This document shows, piece by piece, positions 15,665-21,987 of a stretch of DNA of 28,131 nt. The translations under genes and the position numbers were made by a program. A model generated the notes under the pieces. That model had not been told where the DNA came from. It saw only the letters and a program-made list of their open reading frames with translations, and made no database searches. Source of the stretch: a virus. Position 1 is the first letter of the stretch. Every line of letters starts with the position of its first letter. The stretch covers positions 1 through 28,131 of IMG/VR virus record IMGVR_UViG_3300035113_000023; one strand, 5' to 3'.

Positions 15665-16113
15665 AAAATTATATTGTTTTGTGCATAATGTAATAAACAG
15701 AGTGCATCGGCATGGTTATCGTCGAGGATATTAATTGAAGGGTATAATCGGTTGGCCGCTTTAATCATTTCAGTTTTATCCGCGTTCCCTTTCCCGGTCG
15801 CGTACTTCTTAATCGTACCGACCGGGACGCCTTGATATTCAATTCCATTATCAATACACCATGTTTGAAGAATAGCAACTAATCCACCGTAAACTTGCGC
15901 GGCTAAGACAGCGCGATGATTTCTCACTTCTTCAAAGACAACATAATTATTTGGAGTAAAATTAGAAAGATATTCTCTGAATTTTCTAAATCGTTCTCCG
16001 GCTGATTGGAAATTTGATGGTTTTAAATCCCAAACTCCACTTTCAGTTCTAGTATTTTGGTCTAATGCAGCCCATCCACATTTAGTTCCGAGATCAAGTG
16101 CAAGGATGTTCAT
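15661..16113 (-). CDS. RuvC-like Holliday junction resolvase
   Basis: The 150-residue protein has the RNase H-like fold signature of RuvC resolvases. It starts MNILALDLGTKCGWA, with the first catalytic Asp at residue 7 in a 'LDLGT' strand. A second acidic site follows at the end of a strand (VVFEEV, Glu61/62), and a C-terminal 'DDNHADALCL' with Asp131/132 and Asp136 supplies the final acidic residues. A Lys-rich 'VPVGTIKKYATGKGNADKTEM' segment between them is also typical. Such enzymes cut four-way junctions or branched DNA before packaging. Length fits the phage RuvC family. It is the last gene of the minus-strand replication set, and its ATG overlaps the stop of the gene before it. Confidence 0.85.
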   Translation of the reverse strand: MNILALDLGTKCGWAALDQNTRTESGVWDLKPSNFQSAGERFRKFREYLSNFTPNNYVVFEEVRNHRAVLAAQVYGGLVAILQTWCIDNGIEYQGVPVGTIKKYATGKGNADKTEMIKAANRLYPSINILDDNHADALCLLHYAQNNIIF

Positions 16114-16292
16114 TCTTCAAACGGTCCTTTCTTTATTTCTAAAGGTGTGAATTTCTCATCAAATAAAATAAAAACTCCGTTTTCAGCTGCAACAAAGATA
16201 CGCTCGTTATGTCTTATCATTGAGACAATTTTACCGGCTTTCTTTGCTATCGGAACAAATTTAGTTCCTTTTCTCTTAAAGACATCTGTCAT
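16110..16292 (-). CDS. Small hypothetical phage protein (60 aa)
   Basis: A 60-residue protein with a basic N-terminus (FKRKGTKFVPIAKKAGKIV) followed by two beta strands (RIFVAAENGVFILFDEKF). The latter part resembles a single blade-like beta hairpin of a propeller, a look I associate with short conserved phage proteins of unknown function. It overlaps its upstream neighbour and the downstream resolvase gene through ATGA junctions, so it is translated as part of the polymerase-to-resolvase chain. No function can be assigned. Confidence 0.6.
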   Translation of the reverse strand: MTDVFKRKGTKFVPIAKKAGKIVSMIRHNERIFVAAENGVFILFDEKFTPLEIKKGPFEE

Positions 16293-16678
16293 GGTTTCAC
16301 TTCTCCGGTTTTTAATTCTTGAATTAAATAATCAATATAATTTTTAGCTTTTTCAAGATCTTCCAATCCATTTTTACTCTTATATCGACAAACGTATTTA
16401 ATAACATTTCCCTGGTTGTAGCTCAAATTATTAGCGATGATGAAAGTAATCGGTTGAATTTTAAATTGAGTGTAGTGAGGTTGTTGTTTAACATCTTCCG
16501 AAAATAACTCTAATCTATCTTCCGGATGGACTTCTGTATGATCCCCATCCCCAATAGTATACATATAATAGGGTGTTGGATACTTTAATCCTTGATACCT
16601 TTCGATTTTTTTCACTACCCAACAGAACGGTGTTCCTTTAACGCGTACACAATCGTTAAGTTTAAATAGTGGTTCCAT
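16289..16678 (-). CDS. DUF3310-domain protein (129 aa)
   Basis: The C-terminal half (about residues 67-123) shows the DUF3310 pattern: 'HYTQFKIQPITFIIANNLS', then 'YNQGNVIKYVCRYKSKNG', then 'LEDLEKAKNYIDYLI'. This small domain is widespread in phages, sometimes annotated as nucleotide-kinase-like, but its activity is not established. The N-terminal 60 residues form a beta-rich segment (CVRVKGTPFCWVVKKIERYQG and a 'HPEDRLELF' end) that may be an SH3-like module. A good ribosome site (AGGAGATAAAA) precedes the ATG. The gene follows the DNA polymerase by 9 bases and overlaps the next gene by 4. Confidence 0.75.
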   Translation of the reverse strand: MEPLFKLNDCVRVKGTPFCWVVKKIERYQGLKYPTPYYMYTIGDGDHTEVHPEDRLELFSEDVKQQPHYTQFKIQPITFIIANNLSYNQGNVIKYVCRYKSKNGLEDLEKAKNYIDYLIQELKTGEVKP

Positions 16679-16687
16679 TTTTATCTC

Positions 16688-18625
16688 CTATTTTTTATAT
16701 CTTTTTCCGCGCCATCCTTCGGCGGTAATTGGACATCCATTGGCCCATGCTGGATTGTCACACAATATTCGTTCGTATTCTTTGACAGACCCAAAAGTTT
16801 CTTTAATCTCCGATACGATTTCATCATGGACGCTAAAGATAACTGGATAGCCTTTTTGTTCACAACGCAACATGGCTGCGGCGAGAATGTCTCTTGCAAC
16901 TGCTTGTGTGATGTTTTCGACGAGTTTCCCGCCGTAGGTGTGTTGTTGATCCCATTTCGTCGTTGTTTTACCCTCAACTTTTGTGAGGCCGTAATAGTGG
17001 AGTGCATCTTTCTCCTCTCCCCATAGGGTTTTTATTTTTTTAACTGATGGTTGATTATAAGTTAAACTTCTTCCCGACGGTAATCTGCATTGAAGGGATG
17101 TGTTATCAAGAAACCAAGTAACAATCCCTGGAATTTTATCTTTCGTTTTAACCGCATTTAAAGCAGATAATTCCATTTGATACCAAAAAAGTGTTACTCT
17201 TTTGTACGTTTCACGGTAGGTACGAACCGCAACATCCGCGATTTCTTGTGAAATTTCAATACCCCAATTACAACAGGTTTGAAAGAATTTCTCCCGCCCC
17301 ATCCCATAACCACAACCGAGGACCGCTGCTTTTCCGAGATTTCTTTCTGTTTTCGAGATTTCTTTTTTCCCGTAGATTTTTTGTGCCATTTGGACATACA
17401 GATCAACTCCGTTTTTAAATTGGATTAACCCTAATTCTTCACCGGCAAGCCACATTAAAACCCGTGCTTCAATTGCATTGTAATCTGCAACTATTAAATC
17501 GTTTCCGGGAGCAGCCACAATCATCCCCCGAATACAACTGGAAAGAGTTCCCATTACATCCGGATAAAAAATCTGAAAATCTTCGAGCGATTCTTTTTCT
17601 AATAATCGAATGGCTTGATTGGTGTCTGAGATATTTCCTTTTGGGAGGTTCTGAAGCTGAATAAGTTTTCCAGCCCATCGTCCGGTTGATGCTCCGTGAT
17701 AGATGAGGGTGTCCCGGATTCTTCCGTCGTCGGATTGACTGGCGGACATGGATTTATATTTTTTAACGGAGGTTTTTCCGAGTTGGAGTTTGGTTTCCAA
17801 TATTTGTTTAACCGAATCCGGTAAATTTGGCAATTTAAGTGTTCGTTGAACATCAAGTTTCGTATATCCGGAGATTGGGACACCTTGATTATGGCACCAT
17901 TGCAAGACAGCGGTTCTTCTCGATACACCATCAAGGTGTCCGTCGGATATAATTTCCACATTATTGTTGAGAATTTTAGTGTAAGTCTCAATAAATTCAA
18001 GAGCCTTCCGAATAACCTCTGAATCGACATAAATCCCCCTTTGGTTAATGAGCTGATCTAAAAACCATATAGTTTGTTCCTCTGGAATAAGATCCGGAAG
18101 CATTTGATCAATGGCCCTTTCAGCTTCCACATCTTGAACGCAATAAGCATAAAGTTTTTGAAAATCTTCTGGTGATTCATGCCAACCGCCTTTAGATGCG
18201 GGTTTTGACATTTTCATCATTACCCGGTGTCCTTCATCTGATTTTTTAATAGAGGCATTAAGGGCTTCTCCACAATTGGCTAAACCCGCAGGTAACGCCC
18301 GCGCCCGCGCTTTAGCCATGGTACAACGCCATTGCTTAATTGGTATCCGCGGCCATCCGTATTTTTTAACAAGAATATTTTGCCAAATACACTGTTCAAA
18401 AAATGCGTTATATGCAGAAAAAAGTGTTTCTTTTTTAGCTTCTGTTTGTAAAACGTTATTGAAAACATTTAACCTAAAACGATCATGTGAGAAAAGTTGA
18501 ACTTCCTCATCGTCAATAGCATAAGCCATACATAAAATTTCCGTCGATGGATGGGTGCTATAAGCCCATGCACCTACATCATAAATATCAACTTTAGATC
18601 TAGTTTCAAAATCGAGATGTATCAT
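16688..18625 (-). CDS. Family A DNA polymerase with 3'-5' exonuclease domain
   Basis: This is the 645-residue replicative polymerase of the phage. The N-terminus carries exonuclease motif I (DFET, Asp5 and Glu7), a probable motif II around Asn73 and motif III (YCVQDVEAE, Asp165). The polymerase part shows 'STGRWAGKLIQLQNLPKG' (about 313-330), motif A 'DLIVADYNAIEARVL' (Asp381, Glu386), a short O-helix motif B 'RNLGKAAVLGCGYGMG' (about 428-443) and motif C 'VHDEIVSE' (His600-Asp601-Glu602). Length and compact motif B fit phage-type PolA enzymes. The start cannot move far downstream, because motif I begins at residue 5. Yet there is no Shine-Dalgarno sequence: the ATG follows TTTTTAAATTT directly after a hairpin. 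See the attenuator-like feature at 18641-18714. Confidence 0.95.
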   Translation of the reverse strand: MIHLDFETRSKVDIYDVGAWAYSTHPSTEILCMAYAIDDEEVQLFSHDRFRLNVFNNVLQTEAKKETLFSAYNAFFEQCIWQNILVKKYGWPRIPIKQWRCTMAKARARALPAGLANCGEALNASIKKSDEGHRVMMKMSKPASKGGWHESPEDFQKLYAYCVQDVEAERAIDQMLPDLIPEEQTIWFLDQLINQRGIYVDSEVIRKALEFIETYTKILNNNVEIISDGHLDGVSRRTAVLQWCHNQGVPISGYTKLDVQRTLKLPNLPDSVKQILETKLQLGKTSVKKYKSMSASQSDDGRIRDTLIYHGASTGRWAGKLIQLQNLPKGNISDTNQAIRLLEKESLEDFQIFYPDVMGTLSSCIRGMIVAAPGNDLIVADYNAIEARVLMWLAGEELGLIQFKNGVDLYVQMAQKIYGKKEISKTERNLGKAAVLGCGYGMGREKFFQTCCNWGIEISQEIADVAVRTYRETYKRVTLFWYQMELSALNAVKTKDKIPGIVTWFLDNTSLQCRLPSGRSLTYNQPSVKKIKTLWGEEKDALHYYGLTKVEGKTTTKWDQQHTYGGKLVENITQAVARDILAAAMLRCEQKGYPVIFSVHDEIVSEIKETFGSVKEYERILCDNPAWANGCPITAEGWRGKRYKK

Positions 18626-18640
18626 AAATTTAAAAAGTCA

Positions 18641-18714
18641 GCGGTTGAGTTTGGACACTGTGAAACGCCCCCGTAACACAGGCAACCGCCAACGATTGAT
18701 TATCTATTTGGCGG
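18641..18714 (-). promoter_or_regulatory. Attenuator-like alternative hairpins before the DNA polymerase gene
   Basis: Read on the minus strand, segment 1 (CCGCCAA, 18714-18708) can pair with TTGGCGG (18692-18686). The latter overlaps GCGGTTG (18689-18683), which can pair instead with CAACCGC (18647-18641). The second hairpin contains a further 5-bp stem (18658-18662 with 18677-18681) and a 3-bp tip, and is followed by TGACTTTTT. The order is that of an antiterminator followed by a terminator, with the polymerase ATG 15 bases beyond. Segment 1 lies in the last codons (Pro-Pro-Pro-Pro-Asn-Arg) of the gene upstream. Base pairing is seen directly; function is inferred. Confidence 0.5.
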
Positions 18715-18918
18715 CGGGGGTGTTAAATTAAACGCCCGGGCAAAATCTGCATCTAATTCTGGATACATTTTAACCACATCCAAAACTTTTTGTAAAGATG
18801 AGGCCATATCCAGATTAGTTTTAACTGCCCATGTTAATTTGTCTCGTGTAACAGTAGAAAACTCCGGAAGGGGAAGTAAAGGTTTCCCATTTTCATTTGT
18901 AATTTGTCCATCAACCAT
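18700..18918 (-). CDS. Small protein (72 aa) ending in a polyproline stretch, between ssb and polymerase
   Basis: I chose the ATG at 18918 because AAAGGAATTT precedes it. A longer frame to 18978 would run into the structured region and has no ribosome site. The product begins MVDGQITNENGKPLLPLPEF, continues with a helical segment (LTWAVKTNLDMASSLQKVLDVVKMY) and ends LTPPPPNR. I recognise no family. The position between single-strand binding protein and DNA polymerase suggests a replication role. The isolated setting (structured DNA on both sides, no overlap with neighbours) is unlike the rest of the operon. The C-terminal Pro codons form one arm of a possible attenuator, so translation of this gene may influence the polymerase. 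Confidence 0.6.
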   Translation of the reverse strand: MVDGQITNENGKPLLPLPEFSTVTRDKLTWAVKTNLDMASSLQKVLDVVKMYPELDADFARAFNLTPPPPNR

Positions 18919-18946
18919 TTTAAATTCCTTTCTTTTTTTAGGCGCC

Positions 18947-19072
18947 CTTCGGTTTTGGTTGAGCCTTTCACTCAACACTGATAAGTCTAATCACTTATCA
19001 CGGAATTGAAGCCCTCTGCATTTCTGCATACTTGCCACCATCACCACTTACTAAGTGGTCACAAAACCGAAG
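18947..19072 (-). other. Multi-hairpin element closed by an 11-bp helix (candidate structured RNA or origin)
   Basis: A perfect 11-bp inverted repeat (CTTCGGTTTTG, 18947-18957, against 19062-19072) encloses three clear hairpins. These are GTTGAG/CTCAAC with a 7-base loop (18959-18977), TGATAAGT/ACTTATCA with a 6-base loop (18979-19000), and ACCACTT/AAGTGGT with a 3-base loop (19043-19059). Between the last two lies a weak TGCA/TGCA hairpin that has a GAAA tetraloop on the minus strand (19018-19029). The layout is a closed multi-branch junction. It lies in the longest gap of this arm, just upstream of the 72-residue gene. It is not a tRNA that I can recognise. It could be a cis-acting RNA, a small RNA or a replication origin. 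Confidence 0.55.
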
Positions 19073-19083
19073 AACTATATTTT

Positions 19084-19686
19084 TTAATCGAACATTCCGC
19101 CAGCGACAGCGGGGGTTTCTTCTGCTAAAAATTCATCTGTTTCAATGGGTGAAAATGCATCTTCCGGACGGGACCGATTACCGAACGGATCTCCGTCTTT
19201 GACTTTTTGAATATGCAAAAGCCCTAAATTAACACCATTATTTCCGGCTTGGGAATACGCGTACACATTCACTTGTGCGCGGGCATAGCAACCACCGTAA
19301 AATTCGTCCTGATTTATGATTGGTTCTCGTTTTTGATTAACCAATCCTGGCATAAAAGAAGATTTAGATTGAACATAAATCATTCCTTTATTTGATTCTT
19401 GCGGCTCTTTTCCTTCGGCAATTCTTTTTTGGTTCTCCTGATCGCCATCTTTAAACGGATTGCGGAGGTTTGTCGGAAGTTTTGCTCCCCATTGAGCCAA
19501 TGCGACTTCCTGACAAAGTTTTTTCAATTCAGCTAAATCATTCTTAGCTGTTTTTTTGTCGAATAACATTACAATTGAAAATTCTAGTTTTTTACTTAAC
19601 TCATTCATCTTTGCTGTAAAAACATTCGGATAACTTACCCGAAAGACCGGGGTTAAAATTTTAGTATTCTTTTTTTGTTCATTCAT
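19084..19686 (-). CDS. DUF2815-family single-stranded DNA-binding protein
   Basis: The 200-residue protein has the layout of the DUF2815/Enc34-type phage single-strand binding proteins. A beta-rich N-terminus with 'TPVFRVSYPNVF' and 'FSIVMLFDKKT' is followed by a helical middle, the conserved 'GMIYVQSKSSFMPGLVNQ' and 'DEFYGGCYARAQVNVYAYSQAGNNGVNLGL' region, 'DPFGNRSRPEDAF', and an acidic tail (ETDEFLAEE...MFD). Members are OB-fold proteins that coat single-stranded DNA during replication and recombination, with the acidic tail contacting other proteins. The neighbours (DUF2800 nuclease upstream, DNA polymerase downstream) are its usual company. The ATG has GGAGA at a good distance. About 165 bases without a gene follow its stop. 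Confidence 0.85.
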   Translation of the reverse strand: MNEQKKNTKILTPVFRVSYPNVFTAKMNELSKKLEFSIVMLFDKKTAKNDLAELKKLCQEVALAQWGAKLPTNLRNPFKDGDQENQKRIAEGKEPQESNKGMIYVQSKSSFMPGLVNQKREPIINQDEFYGGCYARAQVNVYAYSQAGNNGVNLGLLHIQKVKDGDPFGNRSRPEDAFSPIETDEFLAEETPAVAGGMFD

Positions 19687-19710
19687 TTCATTTCTCCGTT
19701 TGTATTTGGT

Positions 19711-20847
19711 TTAATTGATTTCATCGAATACAGTGTGTGCAAGTTGAGCAGACACTTCTTCTCTCGGATCATCGACGTGAACTAAAACAACGCCGGTGTC
19801 CGGAGTAATAGTTAATGGTTTGACTTCTTCTTTACCCGCGATCTTTTCTAACTTTGCAGGGGAAAGAAGTTTTTTCTCATAAATATTTAAGTGACCTAAT
19901 TTTGCAATAACTTCAAGTTCATCTCTCCATTTTCTTATTGCGCGTTTTTTAACTAATTTATAATCGGGGATATATTCCCCTTTCATGGCTAAAGCGAGTG
20001 CATGGGCTTCAACTGATTTAAGCCATGCGTCAATTAACGGCACCGCGTCCAACACCCGGCGTAATTGAAGGGGAGTTAATTTATCCGCCGGGATTGGTGA
20101 TATTTCTTTTACATCATCAAAAACAACCGAAGCTGCGGTTTCAATATTCTTCCGGACTTTTGGACAAACCGCAATTGCCGGACAGAAAGTTGAATGACAC
20201 CACGGACCATCAATCAAAGGAGCTTTTGGATCTTTTGTTGCTTTGATTTTCTGTTTTAGTTCAACCGCAAATTCTTCGAGTTCTTGTCGAGAAATCACCC
20301 ATCTACGAATTGGGCCATCTCTATGCTGCGCTCTGGGCTGAACAATGACAATTTCAATTTCGTCATAATCCCCTTGAAGTAAAGCGCCAAGGGCATAGTA
20401 AAGCAGTTGTTTATTACCTTCAACTTCAACTGCTTTACCTTTTCCATATTTAAAATCTTCGACAATTAAACGGCGTAAAAAAAATTGGATATTTACGTCA
20501 TTAGTCCCAAAGGCATCGGGGTCGATTTCTCTTAAATGGAATTTCTTTTCAATTTCAACAAGGTCAGCACCTTCAGCTTGCTGACGAACTTCATCGATGT
20601 ATACTTGAACGTGTTCGGCCATTTCATCGGTCCATTCAATGCCATTTTCAGCATTTTGACCAATAAAATCGGATGCATTACTATCTGTTTTTAAACATTT
20701 TTCAGCTAGTTCATGTGCAGCGGTGCCTTCCGCGGCATACTCCGACGGCGGTTGCGGCGGAATGGTAGCGACCAAACGGACGCTGCCGGGGCAATTCCAC
20801 AAGCGTTCACACGTCGAAGCACCGATTTTTGAGTGTTTTTGTTCCAT
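19711..20847 (-). CDS. DUF2800-type PD-(D/E)XK nuclease, possible iron-sulphur cluster
   Basis: The 378-residue protein fits the DUF2800 family of RecB/Cas4-like nucleases in phage recombination sets. Visible landmarks are 'ASTCERLWNCPGSVR' near the start, 'AEGTAAHELAEKCL' with His45, 'GTNDV' with Asp117, the core 'VEDFKYGKG' (Asp131-x-Lys133), and 'NKQLLYYALGAL' with Gln147 of the QxxxY-like helix. Cys217, Cys222 and Cys228 (WCHSTFCPAIAVCP), together with Cys13 or Cys19, resemble the four cysteines that bind a 4Fe-4S cluster in Cas4 and AddB. The role is probably 5'-3' end resection alongside the single-strand binding protein. The ATG overlaps the stop of the gene before it (TAATG). Confidence 0.85.
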   Translation of the reverse strand: MEQKHSKIGASTCERLWNCPGSVRLVATIPPQPPSEYAAEGTAAHELAEKCLKTDSNASDFIGQNAENGIEWTDEMAEHVQVYIDEVRQQAEGADLVEIEKKFHLREIDPDAFGTNDVNIQFFLRRLIVEDFKYGKGKAVEVEGNKQLLYYALGALLQGDYDEIEIVIVQPRAQHRDGPIRRWVISRQELEEFAVELKQKIKATKDPKAPLIDGPWCHSTFCPAIAVCPKVRKNIETAASVVFDDVKEISPIPADKLTPLQLRRVLDAVPLIDAWLKSVEAHALALAMKGEYIPDYKLVKKRAIRKWRDELEVIAKLGHLNIYEKKLLSPAKLEKIAGKEEVKPLTITPDTGVVLVHVDDPREEVSAQLAHTVFDEIN

Positions 20848-21194
20848 TAAACTATCCCTGGATCCGCTTCTAATTGCGCAGTTACTTCAGCAATCAAAGC
20901 CGGATAATTTTTCACTGGAATTTCAACAATCTTTGGTGAAGTAGCCCCATATTTCTTCATCAACATTTTGCTTTTTTCCGCACCGAATTTTTCTGCATGT
21001 TTTCTTAAAACTACCATCAACTGATCAGAGGTATACACTGATTCAGTAACAGGTGCCGGTGCTGTTTGTTCAACTTCCGGTTTTTCTTTTTTAGGTTTCT
21101 TAACCGGATCAATTTGTGCTGCGGGTACTGTATTTTTTCCGACAATATTTTCTAAAGCATCTGCAATACGTTTTAATTCAACTTCAATTGACAT
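20847..21194 (-). CDS. Hypothetical protein of the recombination cluster (115 aa)
   Basis: A 115-residue protein with three parts: a helical N-terminus (IEVELKRIADALENIVGK), a flexible Lys/Pro/Glu-rich linker (PVKKPKKEKPEVEQTAPAPV), and a C-terminal helical domain (YTSDQLMVVLRKHAEKFGAEK, then LMKKYGATSPKIVEIPVKNYPAL). I do not know its function. Its immediate position upstream of the DUF2800 nuclease, with stop and start overlapping, suggests a partner or loader for the recombination enzymes. The modular build with a disordered linker suits an adaptor protein. An AAAGGAGAG site precedes the ATG. Confidence 0.65.
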   Translation of the reverse strand: MSIEVELKRIADALENIVGKNTVPAAQIDPVKKPKKEKPEVEQTAPAPVTESVYTSDQLMVVLRKHAEKFGAEKSKMLMKKYGATSPKIVEIPVKNYPALIAEVTAQLEADPGIV

Positions 21195-21206
21195 TTTTCT
21201 CTCCTT

Positions 21207-21761
21207 TTATTTCCAGTAAAATGTGGTGTTACCTGAGTTAGTTTTTTGAGATAGTTTACCTTGAACCCAAATGTTTAAATCAGAATTGAAGGTTGATACT
21301 GATTCCTTATTTACCTTAAAACTTAAAATAATTTGCCATGACCAGTCACCAATATTAGTTGTTGTCATTGGATGTCCTAAATAAACTGATCTGGGAAAAA
21401 CAACTCCTGAATCTTGAAATACATGAGAATCACCGACAATTACTGACGGATTAAGATTATTTAAACTGGCTAATGCTGTTGTGTATGCAATTGGAGCCAT
21501 GTTTTTTAAATACACTTGGACAGTTAAACCCCCATCTGAAGTTGAATACGTTGCCAATTGATAAATATAATTAACATTACTCCCAATAACATTTGATCCT
21601 GCATTTATTGGAACACCGTTGTATTTAATTCCAGTCCAACTTGAATTATCCGGAATTAATACATCGTTAATGACTGGTTTTGGCGGAAGAACTCGACTAA
21701 AAGCCTGTGCCATCGCTGTCGTCATAAAAACAGCAATTAAAACTAACATTATTTTTTTCAT
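21207..21761 (-). CDS. Exported protein (184 aa) inside the replication operon, function unknown
   Basis: The ATG at 21761 has AGGAGA just upstream and gives a clean Sec signal peptide (MKKIMLVLIAVFMTTAMAQA, cut before FSRV). A longer in-frame start at 21791 would place about ten polar residues before the signal and is less likely. The mature part of about 164 residues is beta-rich, with many Asn, Ser, Thr and aromatic residues (NYIYQLATYSTSDGGLTVQVYL, DWSWQIILSFKVNKESV) and the C-terminal end TFYWK. It has no cysteines. The look is that of a small extracytoplasmic beta-sandwich protein, but I recognise no family. Its position among DNA-metabolism genes implies early expression, so it could modify the envelope soon after infection, for example in superinfection exclusion. 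That role is an inference. Confidence 0.65.
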   Translation of the reverse strand: MKKIMLVLIAVFMTTAMAQAFSRVLPPKPVINDVLIPDNSSWTGIKYNGVPINAGSNVIGSNVNYIYQLATYSTSDGGLTVQVYLKNMAPIAYTTALASLNNLNPSVIVGDSHVFQDSGVVFPRSVYLGHPMTTTNIGDWSWQIILSFKVNKESVSTFNSDLNIWVQGKLSQKTNSGNTTFYWK

Positions 21762-21768
21762 ATTTCTC

Positions 21769-21987
21769 CTAGGGTTTGTAGTTTTGGACAAAATTCAGTC
21801 CTGACTTTTTTGTTTTTTTATATAAAACTCTTTTCGAGAGTTGAATTGGCCCTTGCGGTGAATTTAGTTTCACCAATTGGCCCCGATTAATTCTCACCCC
21901 ATTTTCTAAAAAAACATAATGCCGAAAAAGAGGTGAATCATCTCCGTAAATAAATTTTCTGATTTTTCTAGCTTTTTTGCCGTTCAT
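21769..21987 (-). CDS. Small basic hypothetical protein (72 aa)
   Basis: A 72-residue, strongly basic protein (NGKKARKIRKFIYG near the start, LSKRVLYKKTKKSG near the end) with a beta-like middle (HYVFLENGVRINRGQLVKL). It is coupled to the SNF2 helicase by an ATGA overlap and has AAGGTGAT before its ATG. The charge suggests nucleic-acid binding, but no motif is diagnostic and no family is recognised. Confidence 0.55.
   Translation of the reverse strand: MNGKKARKIRKFIYGDDSPLFRHYVFLENGVRINRGQLVKLNSPQGPIQLSKRVLYKKTKKSGLNFVQNYKP

Noticed and set aside
15620-15695. Direct repeat TGCATAATG on both sides of the operon junction
   Set aside because: Nine bases in A/T-rich coding sequence (Leu-His-Asn and Leu-His-Tyr regions on opposite strands) can easily be chance; no pairing or conserved spacing supports it.
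17599-18030. Minus-strand 143-residue frame inside the DNA polymerase gene
   Set aside because: It is another frame of a gene with all polymerase motifs intact and is explained as a shadow of it.
18919-18978. Longer start for the 72-residue gene
   Set aside because: The extension covers part of the closing helix of the structured element, has a Lys/Arg-rich sequence unlike the rest, and no ribosome site. The ATG at 18918 has AAAGGAATTT.
18947-19072. tRNA or integrase attachment site
   Set aside because: The closed multi-hairpin shape suggested a tRNA at first, but the closing helix is 11 bp, there is no T-loop TTCGAAT/TTCAAAT-type sequence or CCA end in place, and there is no integrase in view.
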